Source: Myxococcales bacterium
GTDB taxonomy: Bacteria; Myxococcota_A; Polyangia; Polyangiales; Polyangiaceae
DNA length: 38,111 bases
NCBI GenBank assembly: GCA_005777185.1
Contig: SXNL01000022.1
Span: forward strand, 1-38,111
Direction of reading: 5' to 3'
This document shows positions 7,972-17,463 of the stretch, in pieces (within the stretch, counting starts at the first letter, position 1; the number at the start of each line of letters is the position of its first letter). Position numbers and translations under genes: made by a program. A model generated the notes under the pieces. It had not been told where the DNA came from and made no database searches. It was given only the letters and a program-made list of their open reading frames with translations.

Positions 7972-9626
7972 GGGCTGTTCCTGAGGCACTCGGGGGGCAC
8001 GGGGTGATCGTCGCAGAAGCCGGGCGTCTGCGGGGGGACGATCTCGAGGACCGCGCGGTTCCCCTGCGACGGGAGCACAGGCCGCGACTTCACGGAGCAC
8101 GAGGTCCGATCGCCCGTCGGGGCACCCTCGGCCGGCGCGCAGCTCCCCGCCTCGTTGGGCACGGTCCACGCCTGCCCCGAGGGGTACACGAGGGAGATCG
8201 CGTAGCGACCGAGCGGGAGACAGCCACGCTTGACGACCGCGCCCGCGGGCAGCGCCTTCTGCACCGCCGCGAGATCGAACAGCTTCTTGTCGCCCGCCTC
8301 CGACGGATCGGCGCTCCGGCCGTCGGTGTGGGGCGTGACCAAGGTCGGCGGGAGATCCGGACGGCGAGAGCTCACGCAGAGCGCGGCCGGACGGATCAGC
8401 GCGGTGACCCCGGCGCGGAGCGCGTTCGCCGTGGGGGCGGCGGCCACGGCGCTCGCGGACGTCTGCGCGAGGAGGTCGTTGTTGAGGGTGATCGCCTGGA
8501 TCACCACCATCGGGAGATCCCGGCTCGACTGGGGCACGAGGCTCTGCGGATCGAGCACGTGGGACGGATCGTCGACGAGCTTGGAGAACGCGACGAGCGG
8601 CCAGACCGCCGCCGTCGCCGCGCTCTCGGGGATCGGTCCCCCGCGCGACCAGACGAAGAGGCCGCCGGAGCCCGATGGGGGGGGCGCGGAGATCTGGAGT
8701 CCGTAGGGCTTCCTCGGATCGGTCGCCTCGCCCACCTCCGCCGCGGGGACGCCCCAGACCACCTTCGCGGCGCGGAACCCCTTCTGGTAGGCGAGGATCG
8801 TGTCAGGGGTCGCGTTCCGCGGCGGCGCGAGGATCTTGTGATCCTGCGTCATGGTGATCGCGGGCACGTAGTCGACGGTGCCCTTCGGGTTCGCCGCGGT
8901 CGACGCGCTCTCGACGGCGCGATCCCATCCCTCGACGTGGAAGTACGGGCGCGTCGTGCGGATCGCCTGTCCGATCGTCACGGGGATGTCGTCGGCGACC
9001 CAGCCGGTCTGCGGCGGGACCGTGTACGTGGTCCGCCCGTCCACGTCCTCCGAGGGCACGCCCACCGTGATCGGGAGGTAGGCCGGCGTGTAGCTCGGGT
9101 TGCCCGCGTTCTTCTGCGCGTCCAGGAGGTCGATGAAGCCGCCGCCGAGATCCCCCGCCTCCGGCAGGTTGCGGAACTTGAAGCCCGGGAGGAACCGTCC
9201 CGCGCGATCGTAGAACGCGAGGACGACGTAGGCGCCACCCTCGAGCGGGGAGACCGTGAACGGCGCCGAGACCGAGACCACGTCGTCACCTGGGCAGAAG
9301 AGGGAATCGCCGGTCGAGCGCGGCTCGTTCGCGAAGAGGACGTCGCCGGGCACCGTGACGAAGTTCACGGGCTGCTGCGCGAACCCGACGGGCGGCGGGG
9401 GGTTGCGACGGTCGAAGACGAGGATCGCCGCGCCGCCCGCGATGTGGCCGTTGCGCGAGCAAGGCCGCGGGCCCGTGTACGTCACCGTCCCCCGGATGAC
9501 GCCGCGCGGGAGGAACAGACGCTTGTCGTTTCGCGCGTCGTCGACGGCGACCGGGTCACACGCAGGGAGGATCTGCGGAGCGAGGAGGAGGAGCGTGGGA
9601 AGGAACAGCGTGCGCACGGCGGTCAT
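7968..9626 (-). CDS. Lipoprotein paired with TonB-dependent receptor
   Basis: A 552-residue exported lipoprotein with no assigned function. The signal peptide (MTAVRTLFLPTLLLL) ends in the lipobox ILPAC. The mature part contains short beta-rich segments such as VIRGTVTYTGPRPC, which resembles a carboxypeptidase-regulatory-like (Ig-like) fold, and a Cys-containing C-terminal part (CLPLGRYAISLVYPSGQAWTVPNEAGSC). The ATG at 9626 is preferred over a GTG two codons earlier. The gene starts 15 bases after the TonB receptor gene and overlaps ribF by four bases. By analogy with other receptor-lipoprotein pairs it may be a surface-exposed substrate-binding partner, but no ligand can be named. Confidence 0.75.
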   Translation of the reverse strand: MTAVRTLFLPTLLLLAPQILPACDPVAVDDARNDKRLFLPRGVIRGTVTYTGPRPCSRNGHIAGGAAILVFDRRNPPPPVGFAQQPVNFVTVPGDVLFANEPRSTGDSLFCPGDDVVSVSAPFTVSPLEGGAYVVLAFYDRAGRFLPGFKFRNLPEAGDLGGGFIDLLDAQKNAGNPSYTPAYLPITVGVPSEDVDGRTTYTVPPQTGWVADDIPVTIGQAIRTTRPYFHVEGWDRAVESASTAANPKGTVDYVPAITMTQDHKILAPPRNATPDTILAYQKGFRAAKVVWGVPAAEVGEATDPRKPYGLQISAPPPSGSGGLFVWSRGGPIPESAATAAVWPLVAFSKLVDDPSHVLDPQSLVPQSSRDLPMVVIQAITLNNDLLAQTSASAVAAAPTANALRAGVTALIRPAALCVSSRRPDLPPTLVTPHTDGRSADPSEAGDKKLFDLAAVQKALPAGAVVKRGCLPLGRYAISLVYPSGQAWTVPNEAGSCAPAEGAPTGDRTSCSVKSRPVLPSQGNRAVLEIVPPQTPGFCDDHPVPPECLRNSP

Positions 9627-9641
9627 CGACACTTCGTCAGA

Positions 9642-12152
9642 TCAGAAACGGTACGTCAAGAAGCCCATCACGCGACGCCGGACGAGCTGCCCGAAGGGGT
9701 GCTCGCGGTGCTGCACGTCGAGCGCGTTCCACACCACGAGGCTCGCGTCGGCCTGGTTGTCGAGGAACCGGTACGCCACGCGGCCGTTGAGGAGCGTGTA
9801 CGCGGAGAGCTGGAAGCGGTCGAGGAGGACGCGCTGCGACGCGATGTCGGTGACCTGCTCGGCCCACACCTGGTCGGTCACGACGTGGAAGTCGACCGAC
9901 GCGTCGAAGCCGGGCGTCGTCCGGAGCTGCACGCCGGCGTTGACCTTGTGCACGCTGGTGCGCTGGTCGTCGACCACGAGGCGGATCTGCTCGGGCGTGC
10001 ACGCGGCGTTGTCCTGCCGGACGAGGTGGAGCGTGTAGTTGGCATGGAAGTCGAGCCCCTCGATCGGGAACGTCCGCACGCCCGCCTCGGCGCCGTACAC
10101 GTTGAAGACCTGACACCCGTTGTCGAAGCCGCCGAAGAACAGCGGGAAGAGGCCCGTCTCCGAGTCCTGGCGGCCGAGCCCGCGCGCCACGTCGCCCACC
10201 GTGATGGACCGGATGGGCGCGAGCTGGATCAGGCTCTGCGCGCGGTTGAAGAAGAGCGCTCCGTCGAAGACGAAGTACTCGCTCTCCTGGTTCCGGTAGC
10301 CGACCTCGGCGGAGTAGATGCGCTCGGGCTGCACCTTGAATCCGCGGGCGTCCGATCGCACGCCCTCCGAGAACACCGCGCCCCCGGCCAGCGGGAGCTG
10401 GATCGGCAGGTCGAGGTACGACTCGAGGAAGGTCGGCTTGCGGAAGGCCGTCGCGGCGCTCGCGCGGACGCTCGACTGCTTCGTCGGACGCATGATGACC
10501 GCCCCCCGCGGCGACTGAACGAACGCCTCGAGGTAGGGCACGCGATCGAGGCGGTAGTCGGCGACCACCGACACGCGCTCCCCGAGTCGGAGCTCGTCGT
10601 GAAGGAAGAAGCCGAAGTGGTGCTCGAAGCGGCGGCGGTCGAGGAACGTCCACGCCACGTCCTTGTAGCGGTAGAAGCCGCCCGCCCGGAGCTCGTTCGA
10701 GGAGGCGTCCCCGATCGGGAGCCTCACCTTGAGCTGGGCCTCGCCGTCGAGGACGTTGGCCTCCGCGCGCCCGGGCAACAAGCTCTGCCCGAGGGTCTGC
10801 ACGTTGAGGCGGTTGTCCGCGCGGAGTCGATTGTAGAATACACGCGTTTCGAAGTACTTCGAATCGAGGGTGGCCGTGAGGTCGGTGGAGGTGATGCCGT
10901 CGAGGATGACGTCGTTCAGCGGGCCGATGCCCAGCACCTCGTGCGTGCCCTGGACGAGGCCGCCGCCGAGCCCGATCGTGGCCGCCGTGCCGAGGTGCCT
11001 GAGCCCCCGCACGTCGATCCGCGTCGTACGCGACGCCTGCACCTGGTCGCTGATGCCGAGCGCGATGTCGCCGCGCCCGTTCGGCACCTCGCGCGACCAG
11101 CGCGGCAGGTAGTCGTAGCCCGCGGACGCACGCCACCCGAACTCCCGCGCGTTGCCGGACGCCCAGAAGCTGCCGTGCGTCTGCCCCTGCGTGCCGTAGC
11201 CCGCGGAGACGCCGCTCTTGCCGGCGCCGGGGCGCTTCGTGAGGATGTTGATCACGCCGTTGAACGCGTCGGCGCCGTAGAGGGCGGATCCCGGGCCGCG
11301 CACGACCTCGATGCGGTCGATGTCCTCCACGCCGATCGAGAGGAGCTGCCAGAACGTGGCGCCCAGGAGATCCACGTACACGGAGCGTCCGTCGACGAGC
11401 ACGAGGGTCTTGTTCGAGAGGCGCTGGTTGAAGCCCCGCACCGACACCTCGGTCTGCCCGCCGGTGACCTCCATGATGTCGAGGCCCGCGAGGCGCCGCA
11501 ACAGCTCGGGGATCTTCGTGATGCCCGAGAGCCGGATGTCCTGCTGGGTGATGATCGACGTCGAGCTCGGCGCGTCGAGCGGGCTCTGGGTCCCCTTCGT
11601 CGCGGTCGTCACCGTCTCCGCGAAGACGTCCTCGGTGCGCGCCTTCGGGATCTCCTCCTTCTTGATGGGAGGGGGCGGAGGCGGAGGCGGAGACGTGGCG
11701 CACGGCGCACACGGGACGGGCTCCCGTGGTGCGTGCGGAGGCGGCGCGGGAGCTGGCTCCTTCGGCGCCTCGCGAGAGGCCGCGAGGCTCGCCTGCTGCC
11801 GCTTGAGGCGCGCCTCGAGGTTCTGCACGATCGCGAGCACGTCGTCCTTGTCCGCGGGGTTCCCGTCGAGATACTTGCGGAAGTACTCGATCGCGCCCTC
11901 GAGGTTCCCCTGCTCGCCGTGCGCGCGGCCGATGTTGTACAGGACGTTGGGGTGCGGCACGAGCTCGTAGGCCCTCTGCAGCGCGGCGATCCCGTCGTCG
12001 TACTTCCCGTTCCCGATGAGGTCCATCCCGCGCTTGAAGTGCGTCCGCGCTTCGGAGCGAGCGTCGGCGCGGGCAGGCGCCACGGCGGTGAGGACCACGA
12101 GCGCGGCGAGACCCGCGACCAGGCGCGGCGCGCGGGGACCAGACCGGAACAT
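9642..12152 (-). CDS. TonB-dependent receptor with N-terminal TPR domain
   Basis: An outer-membrane receptor of about 836 residues for energy-dependent uptake. A signal peptide (LVAGLAALVVLTAVAPARA) precedes a TPR region (about 30-115, NPNVLYNIGRAHGEQGNLEGAIEYF-type repeats). A Pro-rich linker with a CAPC pair follows. The plug domain (about 165-310) ends in the classic IEVVRGPGSALYGADAFNGVI. A roughly 500-residue beta-barrel ends in Phe (FLTYRF), the usual outer-membrane assembly signal. TPR-plug fusions are common in Myxococcota. An ATG at 12152 gives the better signal peptide; an in-frame start 18 bases upstream is possible. It heads an operon with the lipoprotein, ribF and the Rho_N/TPR gene. 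The substrate is unknown. Confidence 0.92.
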   Translation of the reverse strand: MFRSGPRAPRLVAGLAALVVLTAVAPARADARSEARTHFKRGMDLIGNGKYDDGIAALQRAYELVPHPNVLYNIGRAHGEQGNLEGAIEYFRKYLDGNPADKDDVLAIVQNLEARLKRQQASLAASREAPKEPAPAPPPHAPREPVPCAPCATSPPPPPPPPIKKEEIPKARTEDVFAETVTTATKGTQSPLDAPSSTSIITQQDIRLSGITKIPELLRRLAGLDIMEVTGGQTEVSVRGFNQRLSNKTLVLVDGRSVYVDLLGATFWQLLSIGVEDIDRIEVVRGPGSALYGADAFNGVINILTKRPGAGKSGVSAGYGTQGQTHGSFWASGNAREFGWRASAGYDYLPRWSREVPNGRGDIALGISDQVQASRTTRIDVRGLRHLGTAATIGLGGGLVQGTHEVLGIGPLNDVILDGITSTDLTATLDSKYFETRVFYNRLRADNRLNVQTLGQSLLPGRAEANVLDGEAQLKVRLPIGDASSNELRAGGFYRYKDVAWTFLDRRRFEHHFGFFLHDELRLGERVSVVADYRLDRVPYLEAFVQSPRGAVIMRPTKQSSVRASAATAFRKPTFLESYLDLPIQLPLAGGAVFSEGVRSDARGFKVQPERIYSAEVGYRNQESEYFVFDGALFFNRAQSLIQLAPIRSITVGDVARGLGRQDSETGLFPLFFGGFDNGCQVFNVYGAEAGVRTFPIEGLDFHANYTLHLVRQDNAACTPEQIRLVVDDQRTSVHKVNAGVQLRTTPGFDASVDFHVVTDQVWAEQVTDIASQRVLLDRFQLSAYTLLNGRVAYRFLDNQADASLVVWNALDVQHREHPFGQLVRRRVMGFLTYRF

Positions 12153-12266
12153 CGGCCGGCACCCTACCAAACCCCCGGCGAAAACCTGCAGCGAAAGGGC
12201 CCCCCCGGCGCCGACCGGTCGCCCGTGGTACAGTGAGGAGCGCTGGCGCTAGCAGGAGATCGACGG

Positions 12267-14219
12267 ATGAGGTTTGCGCGCTTCGTTTGGGCTGTCCCGG
12301 CCCTCGCCCTCGCGGCCCCCGCCGCCTGCTCGGAAGACCCGGAGATCATCTACGTACGCCTGGGAAACGACGGCGGCGGCGCGGCCACCGGCCCCGGTGG
12401 CGCGGCCGACGCGGCGCAGGGCGACGCGGGGGGGCCCTGCACGAAAGCCACGGACTGCCCGTCGAAGGTCTGCAACGCCGGGACGTGCGCGCCGGCGTCC
12501 GCCACGGACGGCGTCCAGAACGGCACCGAGAGCGACGTCGACTGCGGCGGCAGCGCGCCCGCGTGCGACACCGGAAAGAAGTGCTCCAAGGCTCCCGACT
12601 GCAAGAGCGGCGTGTGCACCGGCAACGTCTGCCAGGCCCCCACCAACTCGGACGGGGTGAAGAACGGCGAGGAGACCGATATCGACTGCGGCGGTACCGG
12701 CAACCCCAAGTGCGACGCGGGCAAGGCCTGCGCGAAGAAGGACGACTGCAAGACCGACATCTGCAGCGGTGGGAAGTGCGCGCTCCCGGCGACCGCGAAC
12801 GGGGTCAAGGACGGAACCGAGACCGACGTCGACTGCGGCGGCCCCGCCGCGCCGCGGTGCGCGGACCTCCTCGTTTGTGCCGTCGACGGCGACTGCAAGA
12901 GCGACAACTGCAAGGACCTCGGCGGGGGTCCGAAGTGCCAGCCGCCGACGCCCCTCGACGGCAAGAAGAACGGCGACGAGACCGACGTCGACTGCGGGGG
13001 CGCGGGCAACCCGCCGTGCGGCGTCGGCAAGAACTGCCTGACCGGCGACGACTGCATCAAGGCCGCGTGCAACTACGCAAAGAAGTGCGTCGCCGCGAAG
13101 AGCTGCGTCGGCCGATTCGGCGGAGACACCTGCGGCCTCGGCGGCCTCGGCGGGCGCGGGCCGCAGGCGTGGGAGAGCTGCTGCGTGGGGATCCCCGTGA
13201 CGACGGCCGGCACGACCGTCCAGATGGACAAGTACCAGGTGACGGCGGGGCGCTTCCGGGTGTTCCTCACCGCGATCGGGGGGAACGTCCGCGGCTTCAT
13301 CAACAACGCGCGGCTCGACGGGGCTATCCCGAACGTCCCCGCGACGGCGATATCCGTCATGCGTCCCGAGTGGGATCGGTACCTGCCCGTGAGCATGGCC
13401 GGGAACAACGACCTGCCTCCCGGGGAGATCGCCGATCCGGACACCGAGACGGTGACGCCGATCAACGGCATCTACACGGGCGTCCACCGTCACATCGGTG
13501 GGAACGTGTTCATGGGCAACTCGCACGGCGAGGTCGCCGCGGCCTGCATGGTCAAGAACGGCGGCGCGCCGGCGTACTGGCTACCCACCGCCGTGCGCGC
13601 GAGCTTCGGTGACGTCGCGCACGAGCAGACGCAGGACGTCAACGACACCAAGTCCATGACGTGCGTGAACTACCTGCTCGCGCAGGCGTTCTGCATATGG
13701 GACGGGGGACGCCTCGAGACGCTCGTGGAGTGGCAGCAGGCCATCGGCGCGCTCACCTACCCGTGGGGCGCGACGCCTGTGCCGAAGCAGCAGGACCCGT
13801 TCGCGCCCGCCAACTTCCAGTGGCCCGCCGCGGACGACGCGTTCCTCCGCAACCCGGCCAACGGGGTGCCCGCAGGGTACGTGCCGACCGCAGCGCAGAC
13901 GATCGAGAACGGCAACTACAGCACGTACCAGTTCCCCGCGCTCGTGACGAAGGACAACATCGTGCGCGTCAACGCCCCCGGCCGGATGCTCGCCCGCGGC
14001 GTGCTCGATCACGCGGACCTGCTCGGAAACGTGCTCGAGCTCACGTCGACGATCACGACGAACGTGCTCCCGACCACGGCGAGGACCCGGACGAGCGGAA
14101 ACGGACACTGGGACAACCTCGACTCCGGGCCGACGTCCTTGTACACGCGATCCCCTTCGAACTCGCTGAACCTCCTCAACAAGACCGGGTGGATCGGCTT
14201 CCGCTGCGTGCGCTTCTGA
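12267..14219 (+). CDS. Cys-repeat lipoprotein with FGE/SUMF1-like domain
   Basis: A 650-residue exported lipoprotein. A signal peptide with lipobox APAAC precedes about five Cys-rich repeats of 45-50 residues (about 55-280), each with a DGVKNGEETDVDCGG-like core and paired C...C motifs, probably disulfide-linked. The C-terminal about 350 residues match the formylglycine-generating-enzyme/SUMF1 fold: MDKYQVTAGRFRVFL at its start, GGRLETLVEWQQA in the middle and the GFRCVRF ending. The reactive Cys pair of true formylglycine enzymes is not evident near the C-terminus, so it may be a binding or structural relative. The start of the downstream dehydrogenase gene follows after two bases, indicating an operon. 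It is divergent from the TonB receptor gene. Confidence 0.87.
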   Translation: MRFARFVWAVPALALAAPAACSEDPEIIYVRLGNDGGGAATGPGGAADAAQGDAGGPCTKATDCPSKVCNAGTCAPASATDGVQNGTESDVDCGGSAPACDTGKKCSKAPDCKSGVCTGNVCQAPTNSDGVKNGEETDIDCGGTGNPKCDAGKACAKKDDCKTDICSGGKCALPATANGVKDGTETDVDCGGPAAPRCADLLVCAVDGDCKSDNCKDLGGGPKCQPPTPLDGKKNGDETDVDCGGAGNPPCGVGKNCLTGDDCIKAACNYAKKCVAAKSCVGRFGGDTCGLGGLGGRGPQAWESCCVGIPVTTAGTTVQMDKYQVTAGRFRVFLTAIGGNVRGFINNARLDGAIPNVPATAISVMRPEWDRYLPVSMAGNNDLPPGEIADPDTETVTPINGIYTGVHRHIGGNVFMGNSHGEVAAACMVKNGGAPAYWLPTAVRASFGDVAHEQTQDVNDTKSMTCVNYLLAQAFCIWDGGRLETLVEWQQAIGALTYPWGATPVPKQQDPFAPANFQWPAADDAFLRNPANGVPAGYVPTAAQTIENGNYSTYQFPALVTKDNIVRVNAPGRMLARGVLDHADLLGNVLELTSTITTNVLPTTARTRTSGNGHWDNLDSGPTSLYTRSPSNSLNLLNKTGWIGFRCVRF

Positions 14220-14221
14220 CC

Positions 14222-16525
14222 ATGATCGCAGCGCTCCGGCGGTGCGTCCCCGTGATCGCCATGGGGGTCGCCGCGGCGACCGCGTGCGGAGACCAGACCT
14301 CCACGAGCGCGCCGCCCCCTGCTCTTCTGCCCGAGGCCGGCGTCGCGGCTCCAGGCCCGTCGGACTCCGGAAGCGACACCGCGTCGACCGACACGGGCGT
14401 GGGACCGTTCGCCGCGCCCTTCGGGCTCGACGCGCGGCCCTCGAACACGACGTGCATCGCACGCCCCCGCCCGCCGAGCGCGGCGTCGATCGCCCTGGAG
14501 GATGCGTTCCCGTCGCTGCCCAGCTTCGATCTGCCGGTCTTGATGATCCAGGCCCCCGGCGACAAGACGAGGATGTACGTCGTCCAGCAGGGCGTCCCGA
14601 CCGGGCCGCAGGCGGGCGCCGCACAGATCCGGGTGTTCACGAACAGCCCCACCGTGACGACCACGTCGCCCTTCCTCGCCTTCCCCGCGGGCACCGTGAC
14701 CGTCGGCGGCTCGCTCGAAGGCGGGCTCCTCAGCTTCGCGTTCCACCCTGGCTGGGCCGCGAACCGGACGGCCTTCCTCTCGTACACGGTCGGAAGCGGC
14801 GGCTTCCTGACGGGATCGCGCGTCACGCGCATCCGGAGCACCGACGGGGGCTCGACGCTCGATCGCGCCACCGAGGAGAAGACCTTCCTCACGGTGGCGC
14901 AGCCCTTCGAGAACCACAACGGGGGCCTCGTGGCGTTCGGGCCCGACGGGCGGCTCTACATCGGCTTCGGCGACGGCGGCGCGGGGAACGATCTGCTCGG
15001 AAACGCGCAGGATCTCGGCTCTCTCCTCGGCAAGATGCTCCGCGTGGAGGCGGGCCCGACCGGCCCGTACACGATCCCGCCGGACAACCCCTTCGCGAAG
15101 GGCGGTGGCCGGCCCGAGATCTACGCGTGGGGTTTCAGGAACCCCTGGCGGTGGTCCTTCGATCGGATGAGCGGCGATCTCTGGGTCGGCGACGTCGGCC
15201 AGGACGAGTGGGAGGAGATCGACCGCGTGGAGCGCGGCGGCAACTACGGCTGGGTCACGAAGGAGGGGTTCCACTGCAACTCCATCAACCCCGTGCCGTG
15301 TCCCTCGGCGGGGCTGATCGACCCGATCGTGGAGTATCCCCACACGGGCCTCGGCGAGTCGGTGACCGGCGGCTACGTGTACCATGGGACGAAGATCCCG
15401 GAGCTGGCGGGCCAGTACGTCTTCGCCGACTACATCCAGGGGACGGTCTACACGATCGACGGGTCGACCACACCGGCTTCCCCGAGGGTGCTCCTCTCCG
15501 CGCCGACGATCTACATGTCGTCGTTCGCCGAGGACGCGGACGGCGAGCTGTACATCGTCGACTACCTGGGCGGCCGCATCTGGCGCATCGTCCGCAAGGG
15601 CCCGGCGCCGGCCGACACGTTCCCGAAGCTCCTGTCCCAGACGGGCTGCGTCGATCCGAAGGACGCGACGAAGCCCGCGCCGGGCCTCGTCCCCTTCGCG
15701 CCCACGGCGCAGCTCTGGAGTGACAACGCCGAGAAGCGCCGCTGGCTCGCCATCCCCGACGGGGCGAAGATCGCGCGCGCGGCGGACGGCGACTTCGACT
15801 TCCCGAAGGGCAGCGTGCTCGTGAAGGAGTTCAAGGTCGGCGAACGGCGCGTGGAGACACGCCTGCTCATGCGGCACGACGACGGCGGGTGGGGCGGCTA
15901 CAGCTACGAGTGGAACGACGCGGGCACGGACGCGACCTTGCTCCCGGGCGGGAAGACGAAGGCCGTCGGGGCGCAGTCGTGGACGTACCCGGATCGAAAC
16001 CAGTGCTTCTCGTGCCACACCGGCGCGGCGGGCCGCACGCTCGGGCTCGAGACCGGGCAGCTCAACGCCGATTTCGTGTATACTACAACCAATCGCGTGT
16101 CGAACCAGCTCGCGACGCTCGACCACATCGGCCTGTTCGCGGCGCCCCTCGGCGACGTGTCGACCCACCCGCGCTTCCCCGACCCGTTCGGGACGGCGCC
16201 GCTCCCATCGCGCGCGCGCGCGTACCTGCACGCGAACTGCTCCGGCTGCCACAGGCCCTCGGGGACCGGGACGGGCCCGCAGGATCTCCGCTACGGCGCC
16301 GCGCCCGCGGACGTGAAGGTGTGCGACGTCGCGCCGACGGCCGGCGACCTCGGCGTGACGGGCGCGAAGCTCGTCTCTCCGGGCAGCCCCGAGAAGAGCA
16401 TCCTCTCGCTGCGCGTGCGCGCGACGGACGTGAAGCGGATGCCCCCGGTCGGGACACGCATCGTGCACCCGGAGGGCGCGGCGCTGATCGACGCGTGGAT
16501 CAAGGGGACGGCGGCGTGCCCGTGA
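14222..16525 (+). CDS. PQQ glucose/sorbosone dehydrogenase-like lipoprotein with heme-c tail
   Basis: A 767-residue secreted lipoprotein (signal peptide, lipobox AATAC). Residues about 90-440 form the beta-propeller of the soluble PQQ glucose dehydrogenase/sorbosone dehydrogenase (GSDH) family: ENHNGGLVAFGPDGRLYIGFGDGG, then WGFRNPWRWSFD and GDVGQDEWEEID. The C-terminal about 300 residues carry two c-type heme motifs, CFSCH and CSGCH, with a late MPPVGT Met that could be an axial ligand. It probably oxidises a sugar or alcohol outside the cell and passes electrons to the hemes. It starts two bases after the upstream gene's stop and converges on the FN3 lipoprotein gene. Confidence 0.88.
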   Translation: MIAALRRCVPVIAMGVAAATACGDQTSTSAPPPALLPEAGVAAPGPSDSGSDTASTDTGVGPFAAPFGLDARPSNTTCIARPRPPSAASIALEDAFPSLPSFDLPVLMIQAPGDKTRMYVVQQGVPTGPQAGAAQIRVFTNSPTVTTTSPFLAFPAGTVTVGGSLEGGLLSFAFHPGWAANRTAFLSYTVGSGGFLTGSRVTRIRSTDGGSTLDRATEEKTFLTVAQPFENHNGGLVAFGPDGRLYIGFGDGGAGNDLLGNAQDLGSLLGKMLRVEAGPTGPYTIPPDNPFAKGGGRPEIYAWGFRNPWRWSFDRMSGDLWVGDVGQDEWEEIDRVERGGNYGWVTKEGFHCNSINPVPCPSAGLIDPIVEYPHTGLGESVTGGYVYHGTKIPELAGQYVFADYIQGTVYTIDGSTTPASPRVLLSAPTIYMSSFAEDADGELYIVDYLGGRIWRIVRKGPAPADTFPKLLSQTGCVDPKDATKPAPGLVPFAPTAQLWSDNAEKRRWLAIPDGAKIARAADGDFDFPKGSVLVKEFKVGERRVETRLLMRHDDGGWGGYSYEWNDAGTDATLLPGGKTKAVGAQSWTYPDRNQCFSCHTGAAGRTLGLETGQLNADFVYTTTNRVSNQLATLDHIGLFAAPLGDVSTHPRFPDPFGTAPLPSRARAYLHANCSGCHRPSGTGTGPQDLRYGAAPADVKVCDVAPTAGDLGVTGAKLVSPGSPEKSILSLRVRATDVKRMPPVGTRIVHPEGAALIDAWIKGTAACP

Positions 16526-16570
16526 GCGCTCCGGTGCCGTCCAGGGCTGGATACGCGCGGACCCCTCCGA

Positions 16571-17446
16571 TCAGCGGGGCGCGCCGGCCTCGATCCAGCT
16601 CTTCACCATCGCGACGTCGGCCGCCGGAAGCGCGCCGGTGAGCGGCATCCCCTGGGAGGGGACCCCCGGCGCGTCGTCCCCATAGGGCCCGCCCGCGATC
16701 TTGTTGTAGAAATAGCTCCCGGCGGGATCGCCGGGCTTCACGTACCTCCGTGGCTGCTTCGCGATCTCCTGCCAGGCGTCGAGCGTCGTCAGCCGCTCGT
16801 ACAGTGGGAGATCAGGGCACCCGGTCGACTGTCCCGCGTTCGGACCGCTGTAGAACTTCGCGCCGAGGGGCGCGTCCTCCAGCGAGAGCCACCCGCGGCA
16901 CGCCTTCGCCTTGTTGGCCGCGTAGGCGTCCCGGATGTGACAGCCCGAGTTCCCCGGCCCGCACGAGCGCGCGATGAGCGGGAGGATGTGGGTGGCGAAC
17001 GAGACGACGCCGCCGTCCCAGACGGCAGCGTCGACGACGGCCCCCGCGTCGATCACGACGGCGGTCGGCGGCGCCACGGCCGTCACCTCGTTGGAGTACG
17101 CGGACGTGAGGCCGCGATCTCCCGTGGCGCGGACGCGATACACGTACGTCTTGCCCGCGACGAGGTTCGCGTCGTGGTACTGCGCGACGTCGAAGACGAC
17201 CGACGCGAGCGCGCGGAAAGGGCCGCCTGGTTCCTTGCGCTCCACCGCGAAGCCGGCCTCGTCCTTCGCGTTGTCCGTCCACACGAGGTGAAGGCCACCG
17301 CCCATGGGCGTCACCCCGAGCCCGGACGGCGCCGCGAGCGACGGGCCGATCGACTCCGTCGAGCTCGAGCCGCACGCACCGGCCGCGGCGAGCGCGGACG
17401 CCGACAGGAGGATCCAGGCGAGTCGTTGCGCGATCGAATGCTTCAT
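16571..17446 (-). CDS. Fibronectin type III lipoprotein with heme-like C-terminal domain
   Basis: A 291-residue lipoprotein (signal peptide, lipobox AAGAC). Residues about 42-125 are a fibronectin type III domain (PSGLGVTPMGGGLHLVWTDN, YVYRVRATGDRGLTSAYSNEVTAV). The remaining part resembles the cytochrome c-like domains of Myxococcota and Planctomycetes surface proteins: ILPLIARSCGPGNSGCH, then QGMPLTGALPAADVAMVKSWIEAGAP. The putative heme site reads C-x6-CH rather than CxxCH, so heme attachment is doubtful. The ATG sits 17 bases after the multicopper oxidase gene and has a GGGAG ribosome site. It is the last gene of the operon that starts with the sigma-54 activator. Confidence 0.82.
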   Translation of the reverse strand: MKHSIAQRLAWILLSASALAAAGACGSSSTESIGPSLAAPSGLGVTPMGGGLHLVWTDNAKDEAGFAVERKEPGGPFRALASVVFDVAQYHDANLVAGKTYVYRVRATGDRGLTSAYSNEVTAVAPPTAVVIDAGAVVDAAVWDGGVVSFATHILPLIARSCGPGNSGCHIRDAYAANKAKACRGWLSLEDAPLGAKFYSGPNAGQSTGCPDLPLYERLTTLDAWQEIAKQPRRYVKPGDPAGSYFYNKIAGGPYGDDAPGVPSQGMPLTGALPAADVAMVKSWIEAGAPR

Positions 17447-17463
17447 GGTCGCTCTCCCTCCGT

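Noticed and set aside
8004..12236. A 1410-codon open frame on the plus strand
   Set aside because: It is antisense to ribF, a lipoprotein and the TonB receptor, is dominated by Arg/Glu/Asp/Val/His, and has no family motifs. It is a high-GC shadow frame.
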